Of a stretch of 64,000 nucleotides of DNA, positions 35,228-43,742 are shown one piece after another. The notes beneath the pieces were generated by a model. The model worked only from the letters and a program-made list of their open reading frames with translations. It had not been told where the DNA came from and made no database searches. Position 1 is the first letter of the stretch; each line of letters opens with the position of its first letter. The DNA is taken from NCBI RefSeq assembly GCF_900142325.1, contig NZ_FRAM01000005.1, positions 1-64,000 on the forward strand, written 5' to 3'. This DNA is from Epilithonimonas mollis (GTDB lineage: Bacteria; Bacteroidota; Bacteroidia; Flavobacteriales; Weeksellaceae). Made by a program: the position numbers and the translations under genes.

Positions 35228-35454
35228 ATTGGATAAAAATAGAAAATAGAAATATTGTTGAATTTGTAAGGTATAAAGAGTTATTTCTCTGTACAATAAA
35301 TAGTCAACTTACAACTGAAAATAATATCGACAAGAAGACTGTAAGAAGAATTAAAGAAGACGAAAGTTACCAAATTAGTTTAATTACCATAGTGAGAATT
35401 TGTGAGTTTAAAATATTAGCTTATCCAAAATTCTTTGAAATGGTTTGCCTTTAA
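35228..35454 (+). pseudogene. Degenerate HTH-protein remnant without start codon
   Basis: A plus-strand frame reads VEFVRYKELFLCTINSQLTT, then NIDKKTVRRIKEDESYQISL and ITIVRICEFKILAYPKFFEM, ending at TAA 35454. The second half is a helix-turn-helix with the usual recognition-helix pattern of small flavobacterial regulators. No ATG, GTG or TTG opens it at the expected place, so it is a 5'-decayed gene. The gap 35147-35580 holds nothing else apart from the motif at 35503 and a promoter-like box. Confidence 0.45.
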
Positions 35455-35502
35455 AATAAATAAATAATAAAAAATCCTGACGAAAATTAAGTTTTTTTGT
35501 TT

Positions 35503-35547
35503 TTACGGAAAACCGTAATCAACTGATTATAAGGTTTTGTATATTTG
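35503..35547 (+). promoter_or_regulatory. Palindrome and -7 box upstream of the Hachiman genes
   Basis: TTACGG-AAAA-CCGTAA (35503-35518) is a perfect palindrome, and TATATTTG (35540-35547) fits the Bacteroidota -7 box 33 bases before hamA. A 14-base core of the palindrome recurs before the prophage repressor at 48700. It could be an operator; no regulator is adjacent except the decayed HTH gene. Confidence 0.5.
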
Positions 35548-35580
35548 AAAGTAAAACTAATACAATTTTCCAATACTTAA

Positions 35581-36492
35581 ATGAAACAAAGTTTACAAAA
35601 TCTGATTACTGATAGCATTCTTCTAGAGTACAATTTACCTAATCACACTTTAAACTATCAAAAATCTTGCATAACGCACAATGACTTAAATGACAATTGT
35701 TATAAAATTGATGATTTAGTAAAATTATCAAGAATTGTTTATGAAAGTGTTTTGTATTACTCATATGACCAATATCAACTTGAAGGAGGTCATCATCAAG
35801 GAATGTTTGAAAATGCTTTTAAGCGAAAATTCAAATTCAATGAAGCAGCCGATGAAACTGCTAAATTAAAATTAGGCTTCTATGGTGAAGCATTATTATA
35901 CTCATTATTGAAGATTTTCTACAATAATGAAACATTAGTTTGCCGAGGATATTTTTATGATATTCAGAAAAAATCTGAAGTTACGGGTTATGATTGTTTT
36001 CACTTAATTCAAAATGAAGATGATTTACAACTTTGGTTTGGGGAAACAAAATTTTATCAAAATGGGACTTCCGCTGTAGATAGCGTTTTTAGCAACATTA
36101 CTAAGGCCATATCAAACGATTATCTAATCGAAACAAACTTTACAACAATCTTACAAAGCAAAGGAAATATTCAAGATAAAGACAGTACAATTTATAAGAT
36201 TTTAGACAAATGGGAAAAGTCTCTAATTCCAAATTTAGTCAATGAATTAAACAGTAATAACATTAAATTAGTCTATCCAATTTTAATAACCTATGACCAA
36301 CATAAAGACGGCTACAATGATTCAATCAACGAAATAATTACGCACATTAATACAAAATATAACACTACAAGTTTTCCAAATATAGGAATTGATTATTCCA
36401 TATTTTTCATTTTACTACCAATATCTGATGTTAAACAATGTAAAAAACAAATTATAGAATGGATAGACAGCAAAGAACCCTTGATGTCGTAA
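35581..36492 (+). CDS. hamA: Hachiman antiphage protein HamA (DUF1837 nuclease)
   Basis: A 303-residue protein that matches DUF1837: the block GFYGEALLYSLL (residues 99-110), VTGYDCFHLI (134-143) and LWFGETKFY (151-159). These give the PD-(D/E)xK-like set E103, D138, E155 and K157. HamA is the DNA-cutting effector of Hachiman and is held in check by the helicase HamB until phage DNA damage is sensed. The stop lies 34 bases inside hamB. The family size and gene order fit the known system well. Confidence 0.88.
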   Translation: MKQSLQNLITDSILLEYNLPNHTLNYQKSCITHNDLNDNCYKIDDLVKLSRIVYESVLYYSYDQYQLEGGHHQGMFENAFKRKFKFNEAADETAKLKLGFYGEALLYSLLKIFYNNETLVCRGYFYDIQKKSEVTGYDCFHLIQNEDDLQLWFGETKFYQNGTSAVDSVFSNITKAISNDYLIETNFTTILQSKGNIQDKDSTIYKILDKWEKSLIPNLVNELNSNNIKLVYPILITYDQHKDGYNDSINEIITHINTKYNTTSFPNIGIDYSIFFILLPISDVKQCKKQIIEWIDSKEPLMS

Positions 36493-38891
36493 TTGCATTA
36501 AATCAATTTCAAAATCAAGAATTACCCAGATATAAATTCTTAGAAAATGTTTGTGAATATTTTGATTTCATTAAAAGTGAAGAATTAGACGATGCAGATT
36601 ATCGCTTTTTAATTCATCTCTCGTCAAAGGTTGGAGTACCTCATTATTATGACATATTACACAAGTTTAATGAAGACAAACTACAATTAAAGAATGAAGA
36701 AAATGTAAAATTAGATGTAATCTCAGCTCTAATTTTTGAATCTACTTTATATACAAACGAAACTTCTAAACTTCATCTTTATCAAAAGGAAGTTTTAGAC
36801 CTTTTTAAACTTGGAAAATTAAATCGTTACTTTCTATCTGCTTCTACTTCATTTGGGAAAACCCACTTGGTTTATGAAATAATTAATAAAATGAATTACA
36901 AAAATGTAATTCTAATATTTCCGAGCATTGCATTATTATCGGAAAATTTATCAAGGATAAAGGAGGGAAAAATAAAATTGTCAAATGATTTCAAAATACA
37001 TACTTTGAGTGATTCGGAAATTAATCCAGAAGAAAGTAATATATTAATTTTCACACCAGAAAGGTATTTATCATATCTAGACAAAAACAAAGAACTTGAG
37101 GTAGATTTTATTTTTGTTGATGAAGTTTATAAAATTGATAACAGCTATATTATTGACGATGAAAGCAAAGAAAACGAAAGAGATATTGCTTATAGGATGT
37201 CGTTATTCTTTGGCTTGACCACAAATGTAAACGTTGATTTATTTATTGCGGGTCCATACATTGATGTATTTGAAAAAACCGAAAAAAACTACAATCCATC
37301 ATTTGATTTATTTTTAGAAGACTTCAAGATTGAAAAAGTGCTTCTAAATGAATATGAGATTGTAAAAGTAAATAAATATTCTGCAGATATTAAAATACAA
37401 ACCAATTTTGATTCTCTTGATGTTAATTTAAAAGGAAAAGGAACAAAAAAAGCCAAGATCCAAGAATTATTTGACCGAATTTTATTGCAAAATGAGAACG
37501 CAATAATCTATTGTAATACCAAATCAAATGCAGAAAAAGTAGCTAGGGAATACGAAAGAACAGAAATTTCAACTGAAAACTTTTCTGATTTCTTGCATCA
37601 CTTAACAACTACTTTTGATGAAAGATGGATTGTAATAAAATCATTAAAAAAAGGAATTGGTGTTCATCACGGTGTTGTTCCCAAATACATACAAAAAGAA
37701 ATCATTGATTTATTTAATCAAGCTGAAAACAATTTGAATATTTTATCCGCTACAACTACAATAACAGAAGGCGTAAATACAACTGCAAAAAATATGATTG
37801 TTTATAAAAGCAGAAAAGGTGGTGGTCAACATATCAAACCGTTACTAAAATTTGATGCAAAAAATATTGCAGGAAGAGCCGGTAGATTTATGGAGCATTA
37901 TGTTGGTAGAGTTATTACTCTTGACAATGAATTTTTAGAAGTAATTGAACAAGAAGGAAAACCAATAGAACATAAAAATTATGATATTGAAACTTCGAAA
38001 AACGAAGTAGAATTTGAAATGACTAAAGCCGAGTATTTAGACGATAGAACAAAACAGCAAATTGAAGAGTTAAAAAAACTTCAAGAACAATTTGAAATTC
38101 CAGATCACATAATCAATCAATTCAAAGTTATAAGTAAAAGACAAAAAATAGATATTTATAAAGACATTTCCCAATTAACTTCTACACAAATATCACTTAT
38201 AAAAAAACTGATAAGTAGTTTGAACTCAACAACTATGAGCTTAGATAAAGATGGTTTTCAAATTGTTTTAAATATTATTTTACCTCAAGTTGAGAGTGAA
38301 GCGTTAAAGCATTATATAACTAACTCATTTACGGATAAGTTTAATCAAAAAACATATTCAATTCTATATATCGCCTTAAATAAATACATTTCAAATGGAT
38401 TTAAAGGTAATTATGAGTATTTTTTAGAGAGAACTATATCTAAAAAGAAAATCGAGTTAGAAAGTAAACTAAAAAAAGAATCTGATAAGACAGGAAAAAA
38501 AATGAAAGGAATCAATATTAACCTTAATAATGATGAAATTTCAATTTGTGTAGATTCTGCAATGAGAGAAACAGCGGAGTTAATTTATAACACATTTAAA
38601 TATCAACTTGTTAAATATTTAGGTGTGTTCAACTTAATGTATAAATACTATATTTCAAAAACTGAAAGCAAACCACTAGAGGAAACTTCTGGCATTGACA
38701 TTCTTTTAATTAAGCTTGAATACAACGCATTTTCAGAGGAAGCAAAAATTGCCAGTGATTATGGAGTTCCCAACAAAATAGTGGCTTATTATGATGCAAA
38801 AGATCCTGAGCAAGCAAAAAGCATAAGAAATAGCTTTGATAATTATGAAAAGAAAATTTTTGAAAAAGTAAGAAATATTATAGCGCAGTAA
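36459..38891 (+). CDS. hamB: Hachiman antiphage helicase HamB
   Basis: An 810-residue superfamily 2 helicase. Motif I is SASTSFGKT (127-135), motif II is DEVYK (221-225, a variant of DExH), motif V is SATTTITEGVN (430-440) and motif VI is AGRAGRF (471-477). A helical C-terminal region of about 300 residues follows. HamB scans DNA and releases HamA on sensing phage-related structures. The start overlaps hamA, so translation is coupled. The island here is strongly AT-rich, consistent with transfer. Confidence 0.88.
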   Translation: MDRQQRTLDVVIALNQFQNQELPRYKFLENVCEYFDFIKSEELDDADYRFLIHLSSKVGVPHYYDILHKFNEDKLQLKNEENVKLDVISALIFESTLYTNETSKLHLYQKEVLDLFKLGKLNRYFLSASTSFGKTHLVYEIINKMNYKNVILIFPSIALLSENLSRIKEGKIKLSNDFKIHTLSDSEINPEESNILIFTPERYLSYLDKNKELEVDFIFVDEVYKIDNSYIIDDESKENERDIAYRMSLFFGLTTNVNVDLFIAGPYIDVFEKTEKNYNPSFDLFLEDFKIEKVLLNEYEIVKVNKYSADIKIQTNFDSLDVNLKGKGTKKAKIQELFDRILLQNENAIIYCNTKSNAEKVAREYERTEISTENFSDFLHHLTTTFDERWIVIKSLKKGIGVHHGVVPKYIQKEIIDLFNQAENNLNILSATTTITEGVNTTAKNMIVYKSRKGGGQHIKPLLKFDAKNIAGRAGRFMEHYVGRVITLDNEFLEVIEQEGKPIEHKNYDIETSKNEVEFEMTKAEYLDDRTKQQIEELKKLQEQFEIPDHIINQFKVISKRQKIDIYKDISQLTSTQISLIKKLISSLNSTTMSLDKDGFQIVLNIILPQVESEALKHYITNSFTDKFNQKTYSILYIALNKYISNGFKGNYEYFLERTISKKKIELESKLKKESDKTGKKMKGININLNNDEISICVDSAMRETAELIYNTFKYQLVKYLGVFNLMYKYYISKTESKPLEETSGIDILLIKLEYNAFSEEAKIASDYGVPNKIVAYYDAKDPEQAKSIRNSFDNYEKKIFEKVRNIIAQ

Positions 38892-39104
38892 AAACTCACC
38901 ACATATCTTCTTGAAAAATAAAAAATTGAATTAAACAACTCGACATCTGCAAGAATCAAACTATTAAACTTAATCTTAATAAGATGTTTTGTAAACTTTG
39001 TAAATGTAATGAATAATAGTCTGCTTAGAAATTCAATTCTGAAAAATGCACCAAACCGAACTTTTTACATGGGTAACAATCCTTCCTAAATTTTACGAAA
39101 CAAT

Positions 39105-39644
39105 ATGAACAAAAATTTATTAAACCTTTTTACTGAATCATTTGAACAATTCTTAGAGTATGACCTAAATAACATTCTAAATAATGTAGCAGAAAGAAAT
39201 CTGTGTTCAAGACTCGGATTTAATATTGAATTAAATTTAAAAAAATATGGAATTGAAGGATATTATGCTGATACCGAATATAACAGAAAGCAAGAGGGGC
39301 AAGTAAAAACTATTCTTGACGACGAAATGGAAATTGTTCCAGTTCAGTGCGATTTAATTATTCATAGTCGAGGAGAAATCATTTCTAAAGATAATTTAAT
39401 TGCAATCGAAATGAAAAAATCTACAAGGCCAAATTCTGAAAAAATAAGTGATAGAAAAAGATTGAGAGCATTAACTAAAGAAAGCTATGATGACATTTGG
39501 TCAAATGACGGAATCGCTCTACCTGAACATGTTTGCGGCTACGATATAGGTATTTATTTGATATTAAATATTCAAAAGAGGAATTTCGAAATTGAATATT
39601 ATAGTAAAGGAACCCTTAGAAAACAAGAAATAAGACAATTTTAA
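39105..39644 (+). CDS. PD-(D/E)xK nuclease-like protein, unassigned
   Basis: A 179-residue protein. An N-terminal Glu in NNVAERNLCSRLGFNIE, then CDLIIHSRGEI with Asp, and LIAIEMKKS with E-x-K give the PD-(D/E)xK core of restriction-type nucleases. The size is that of a single catalytic domain without extra recognition domain. It lies 213 bases after hamB and 67 bases before a second unknown gene, in the middle of known defence genes. A defence role is inferred from this. Confidence 0.6.
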   Translation: MNKNLLNLFTESFEQFLEYDLNNILNNVAERNLCSRLGFNIELNLKKYGIEGYYADTEYNRKQEGQVKTILDDEMEIVPVQCDLIIHSRGEIISKDNLIAIEMKKSTRPNSEKISDRKRLRALTKESYDDIWSNDGIALPEHVCGYDIGIYLILNIQKRNFEIEYYSKGTLRKQEIRQF

Positions 39645-39711
39645 AAGGGCTTTTGCAATAGAAAAAATTTAAAATTATAAATAATCCTAATTTATACAAG
39701 AACGTACAGCC

Positions 39712-40248
39712 ATGAGATTTGACATTAGCAAACTTGATTTAAAGTTACTATTGAGAGCATTAATATTAAACTCCGAACCCAACGGAATTGGAATTGCTGA
39801 GTATCTAATTAAAAAAGATAGGAATTTACTTGTCGACAGTATAACCGATAAAGAATTCGAATTCTATACTTATGACCTGAGAAATGCCAAAGAAGGTAAT
39901 TTTAGAATATTAGACTATTATTATGGTAAACCCATAAAATTTGACATTAGAAAAAAAGCGAACGGTCAGATTTTAGTCGACTCAAGCGCATTTGATTCCA
40001 GAATTGGAAAATATAAGTTCTTAGAAATACTCATAAGTTATTTCCAAACAAAAGATTTCACAATAATCAAAAAAGGATATACCTACAATAATTTCCCTGA
40101 GACAGATTTGAATAGAAAGGAGGATATAAAAGAACTAAAAAAAATAACTAATAATTTATTAGTAAAAAGAAATGTAAACGGAAGACATTGGATTGTTGAT
40201 GACTCCAAAATCCAGTTTGAATCAGAGTATAATCAAATTATCAAATAA
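39712..40248 (+). CDS. Hypothetical partner protein in the defence island
   Basis: A 178-residue protein not recognised. The C-terminal part contains a winged-helix-like pattern (KELKKITNNLLVKRNVNGRHWIVDDS). The centre has a mixed alpha/beta pattern with FRILDYYYGKPIKFDI. It lies on the same strand after the PD-(D/E)xK gene, so the two could form a nuclease plus recognition pair; this is positional only. Confidence 0.5.
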   Translation: MRFDISKLDLKLLLRALILNSEPNGIGIAEYLIKKDRNLLVDSITDKEFEFYTYDLRNAKEGNFRILDYYYGKPIKFDIRKKANGQILVDSSAFDSRIGKYKFLEILISYFQTKDFTIIKKGYTYNNFPETDLNRKEDIKELKKITNNLLVKRNVNGRHWIVDDSKIQFESEYNQIIK

Positions 40249-40426
40249 ATAAAGATGTTAATCAAGTAAACAAATAAAAAGCGCAAATTATCATTTTTCT
40301 TAACTATAAAAACATCTTCAACAATATTATTTTTGATTAAGACAAAAGTTTATTCGATCAATAAAAAACTTGAATCAAAAAACATTAAATTTTGTAACTT
40401 ACCACAAAATATAACAATAATCATTA

Positions 40427-41191
40427 ATGGCAAACAAATACGTTGACTTCATCACGGATGAACATTTATTGGCGTGCATCGACAACTTGCACAATTCCTA
40501 CTTAAAGGCAAAGAACAATATTTCCAAGGAGACATTCTACAAGAACAAGGTCGACACTATCAAATTGACTTTCGACTCCAAGTTCAACGGCATCGATGAG
40601 GAAGACCTGATACAATCCGAGATCCTGAGACAAATAGACAAGTCAATTAACAATTCCATAGGCACTTTCCACGAGCAAGTATTGGGAGGTATCGAAGGTT
40701 ACGAAGTAGGCAAATTAAGCGGCTTCGATATAAAAGCTAATGATGACACTTTGTTTGCCGACATCAAGAACAAGCACAACACAATGAATAGCAGTTCCGC
40801 TGAAGCATTGTTCCAAAAATTAGCTCGCTATGCCGACACATATAAAAAGGCAAATTGCTATTGGGTTCAAATATTAGCCAAGAACAGCTTCAATGAGCAT
40901 TGGAAAGGCGAGATCAATGGAAAGGAGTATAGTCACTCCAGAGTATTTAGAATCTCAGGGGATAAGTTCTACGCATTATTATCTGGCCAAGAAGATGCCC
41001 TTTTCAAATTGTTCAAGGCACTACCTAAGGCTATAATCGACTATATGTCTTCGTCCCGACCAGATAAGGGTGTCCAAGAAAATTCTGCCTTGGAAGAAAT
41101 CACCAGTCAAACGGATAAATCAAAAAGGTCGATTCTTGACCAAATAACATTTGATAACTATAGCTACTATTTGGGGTTTGATAAACTATAA
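40427..41191 (+). CDS. Eco47II-type restriction endonuclease (GGNCC family)
   Basis: A 254-residue protein. The block GFDIKANDDTLFADIKNKHN (residues 99-118) carries the PD-(D/E)xK-like set with D101, D112 and K114, and the following MNSSSAEALFQKL is the RE_Eco47II family signature. The paired cytosine methyltransferase is encoded convergently with a 25-base overlap. By family, the target should be GGNCC, cut to defend against incoming DNA. GC content is clearly higher than that of the flanking Hachiman genes, pointing to a separate acquisition. Confidence 0.85.
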   Translation: MANKYVDFITDEHLLACIDNLHNSYLKAKNNISKETFYKNKVDTIKLTFDSKFNGIDEEDLIQSEILRQIDKSINNSIGTFHEQVLGGIEGYEVGKLSGFDIKANDDTLFADIKNKHNTMNSSSAEALFQKLARYADTYKKANCYWVQILAKNSFNEHWKGEINGKEYSHSRVFRISGDKFYALLSGQEDALFKLFKALPKAIIDYMSSSRPDKGVQENSALEEITSQTDKSKRSILDQITFDNYSYYLGFDKL

Positions 41192-42417
41192 TACTTGTTC
41201 AGGAACTTGATAATTGAATAACCAACTTCGGTACCGAGGTTAACTGGTACTGCATTACCTATCTGCTTGTACTGCTGTGCAAGCGAGCCCGCAAATTCCC
41301 AATCATCAGGGAATGTCTGGATCCTTGCATATTCCCTTACTGTAAAAGGCCTGGTTTCATCAGGATGGCAACGCTCGGTCTGCTTCTGTGCGGGGCTACA
41401 AGTCAAAGTCAGGCTGGGCTCGTCCCACCCGATCCTGCGGGCAATGCCTGTCTTGCCTCCGCCTAAAAAAAAGCTCCCACCCATATATTCCTTTTGCAGA
41501 TCCAATGGCAAGTCACGCCAATAACCTTTTGGAGGAACCAGGTCAAGGATTTCTGCCTTTCTTTTCGGGTATTTAGCGCCACCTGACACCGGGACATCGG
41601 AATCATAAAGTTCCCCCTTTTTCAATGCGTCCTTAAGGTTGTATATTTTATTATAGGGGGCTGGGTAATGATAATCCAAATTAATGTCTTTCCGTATGCC
41701 AACAAGTATCAACCTCTCCCTTTTTTGCGGAACCTTAAAATTTATCGCTTTCAGTACCTCTACAGGCACAACCCTATATCCGATTTCGTCCAATATTGAA
41801 ATCATCCCTTCTAATGTCTTGCCGTTATCATGGCTCAGCAGGCCACGAACATTTTCCCCTATGCAGATAGGCGGGTTGACCTCTTTAACTACCCTCGCAA
41901 ATTCATAGAACAGCGTACCCCGTGCATCAGCAAGGCCTAGCTTTTTGCCAGCATAGCTGAATGCCTGGCACGGGAACCCCCCAGTAACAACATCAACTTT
42001 ACCGTTATATTCAATGAAGTCGAAATCCTTGATATCGCCTTCCATGACCCTCCAGTTAGGGCGGTTGTTCCGCAGTGTCTGGCAGGCAAACTTATCGATC
42101 TCATTTAGTGCTACGCACTTGAGACCCGCCTTTTCCAATCCAACAGCCAGCCCCCCAGCCCCAGCAAAGAGCTCCAACACCTTGTAGTCATTGTCAGCTT
42201 CAACATAATTACTTTCACTAGTGGATCCCTCCTGCATGAAGCCTTTGAATATTTTTTCAACGTCCGCCCGCCTATACACCCTGTAATTACTCATAGGCTC
42301 CCTTACAGCAACCAGCTTCCCTTCACGATCCCATCGCCTAAGAGTTTCTTTGTTCTTCCCCAACATCTCGGCAGTTTCTGCCAACGACAAATATTCTTTT
42401 GTAACCATAATATGCAA
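41167..42417 (-). CDS. DNA (cytosine-5) methyltransferase with MerR-like N-terminal HTH
   Basis: A 416-residue protein. Residues 7-58 form a MerR/excisionase-like helix-turn-helix (YLSLAETAEMLGKNKETLRRWD, in part). The methylase begins at about 78 with motif I FAGAGG (84-89), the catalytic PCQ at 149-151, ENV at 188-190 and a QKRERL motif near 233. The N-terminal HTH probably binds its own promoter and controls the timing of methylase and nuclease expression. It methylates the same site as the Eco47II-like nuclease. Met4 (42408) is an alternative start. Confidence 0.88.
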   Translation of the reverse strand: MHIMVTKEYLSLAETAEMLGKNKETLRRWDREGKLVAVREPMSNYRVYRRADVEKIFKGFMQEGSTSESNYVEADNDYKVLELFAGAGGLAVGLEKAGLKCVALNEIDKFACQTLRNNRPNWRVMEGDIKDFDFIEYNGKVDVVTGGFPCQAFSYAGKKLGLADARGTLFYEFARVVKEVNPPICIGENVRGLLSHDNGKTLEGMISILDEIGYRVVPVEVLKAINFKVPQKRERLILVGIRKDINLDYHYPAPYNKIYNLKDALKKGELYDSDVPVSGGAKYPKRKAEILDLVPPKGYWRDLPLDLQKEYMGGSFFLGGGKTGIARRIGWDEPSLTLTCSPAQKQTERCHPDETRPFTVREYARIQTFPDDWEFAGSLAQQYKQIGNAVPVNLGTEVGYSIIKFLNKYYSLSNPK

Positions 42418-42501
42418 CCTTACACATTGGTTACAAATATATGCGATTTTAATGATAACAACAAAGGAAATAAACCCTTATATTTGAAAAAACTTCTAAT
42501 T

Positions 42502-43059
42502 ATGTATGAACTATTTGATAATGAGGGAAAAAAAATAGAGCACCATGACCTTCAAGACAAATCGCATTGGTGTAAGGATGGGGAAAAAATCGAGGAAGCT
42601 TTTGTAAGGCTATATGGCGAACAACTTAATTTGGCGATAAACCCAGCCAAGGGGTATGACCCTTTTGCACCGGATCTAATCAATACTTTAACTGGCAGGT
42701 TGGGCGACCTTAAGCATCAAGCCACACCTTTTTTCAAGGCTCGGAAATTATTCGGCATAGACCCAACCTACGCTGTTGTATTTAACGAGAAAGATAAACT
42801 GAGGTACGAAGAAAAATACCCTGAAATTACCATCTACTATTGGGTAAATTGGTTAGCAGTAAAATACAGGACAGAATGGAGCGAAATTACCGTCCGACCC
42901 TTGCAAGGTGTTTGGAAAAGCGAATTCCGGGATTTCAACAAATACCTTTCAACCCGCCTGCTGCATTACTACCAACAGAGAACCGATGACACAAAAGGCA
43001 ACGCTAAAGGCAGTTTTGTATGCGATATTAGGAACGAAGCCTTTGAAAAACTAATATAA
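42502..43059 (+). CDS. Unrecognised restriction-associated protein
   Basis: From the ATG at 42502 the protein has 185 residues; an upstream in-frame ATG at 42412 would overlap the methylase gene. It contains NPAKGYDPFAPDLI, GRLGDLKHQATPFFKARKLFG and YAVVFNEKDKLRY. The D-x-K in GDLKHQ after an upstream Asp recalls a PD-(D/E)xK fold, but I cannot fix the third residue. It is placed between the methylase and vsr, is divergent to the former, and has the same codon character, so it belongs to this restriction cluster. It may be a second nuclease or a control factor. Confidence 0.55.
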   Translation: MYELFDNEGKKIEHHDLQDKSHWCKDGEKIEEAFVRLYGEQLNLAINPAKGYDPFAPDLINTLTGRLGDLKHQATPFFKARKLFGIDPTYAVVFNEKDKLRYEEKYPEITIYYWVNWLAVKYRTEWSEITVRPLQGVWKSEFRDFNKYLSTRLLHYYQQRTDDTKGNAKGSFVCDIRNEAFEKLI

Positions 43060-43062
43060 CAC

Positions 43063-43488
43063 TTAACGACAATTATCCATGAACGACCTGATTTGTGAAA
43101 TACACCCTTGCAGGTCGTTCCTTATCTGATTGTCCCAAAACCTTAGGACTGTATACCCCATTTCTTGTAGGGCGATAGTATTTTCTATATCGCGTTGCAT
43201 ATTACGCTCGATTTTTTTAATCCAGTAATCAGCATTGGACTTGATTCGTAATTTTTTTTCTTCCCAATTGTAGCCATGCCAAAAGCCGCCATCAACAAAT
43301 ATAGCCAGCTTATGTTTCCTCATGACAATATCGGGCTTACCAGGAAGCTTTGAAACGTTGATACGGTAGCGCATACCGCTCAACCACAGAGCCTTCCTTA
43401 AAAGGATCTCTGGCTGTGTATCTTTACCCTTTATCTTTGACATGAGCTTCGAACGCTCTTCAGTTGTATTGAAAATGTAGGCTCCCAT
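43063..43488 (-). CDS. vsr: Very short patch repair endonuclease Vsr
   Basis: A 141-residue protein of typical Vsr size. SKIKGKDTQPEILLRKALW is the N-terminal signature, PDIVMRKHKLAIFVDGGFWHGY contains the catalytic Asp and the conserved GFWHG, and RFWDNQIRNDLQGC closes the domain. Vsr nicks T:G mismatches left by deamination of 5-methylcytosine, and usually accompanies cytosine methylases, as here. Confidence 0.93.
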   Translation of the reverse strand: MGAYIFNTTEERSKLMSKIKGKDTQPEILLRKALWLSGMRYRINVSKLPGKPDIVMRKHKLAIFVDGGFWHGYNWEEKKLRIKSNADYWIKKIERNMQRDIENTIALQEMGYTVLRFWDNQIRNDLQGCISQIRSFMDNCR

Positions 43489-43662
43489 TTTTTATAGTTT
43501 TTCTTATGTTTAAAACAAAGGATTTGCCATAACCTCAATTTCTTGCGTATCCGTTGATATTCTAAGAAAAACCCTTAGGCTCCAAATCATCGATCATACC
43601 ATTCTAACGCGACCCTTCTTCCAACTATATGGGAAACAGTAGTCCACAAATGGATGATTTCG

Positions 43663-43670
43663 TATATTTG
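43663..43670 (+). promoter_or_regulatory. Candidate -7 box for the McrBC operon
   Basis: TATATTTG fits TAnnTTTG exactly and lies 73 bases before the mcrB start. No convincing -33 TTTG is seen at 19-20 bases, so the call is moderate. Confidence 0.4.
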
Positions 43671-43742
43671 GTTCCTGACTAATTTGAAACAAATCTTAAT
43701 ACAAGAAAATCCTGTCAGTAACTAATAAACCAATTCAACTAA

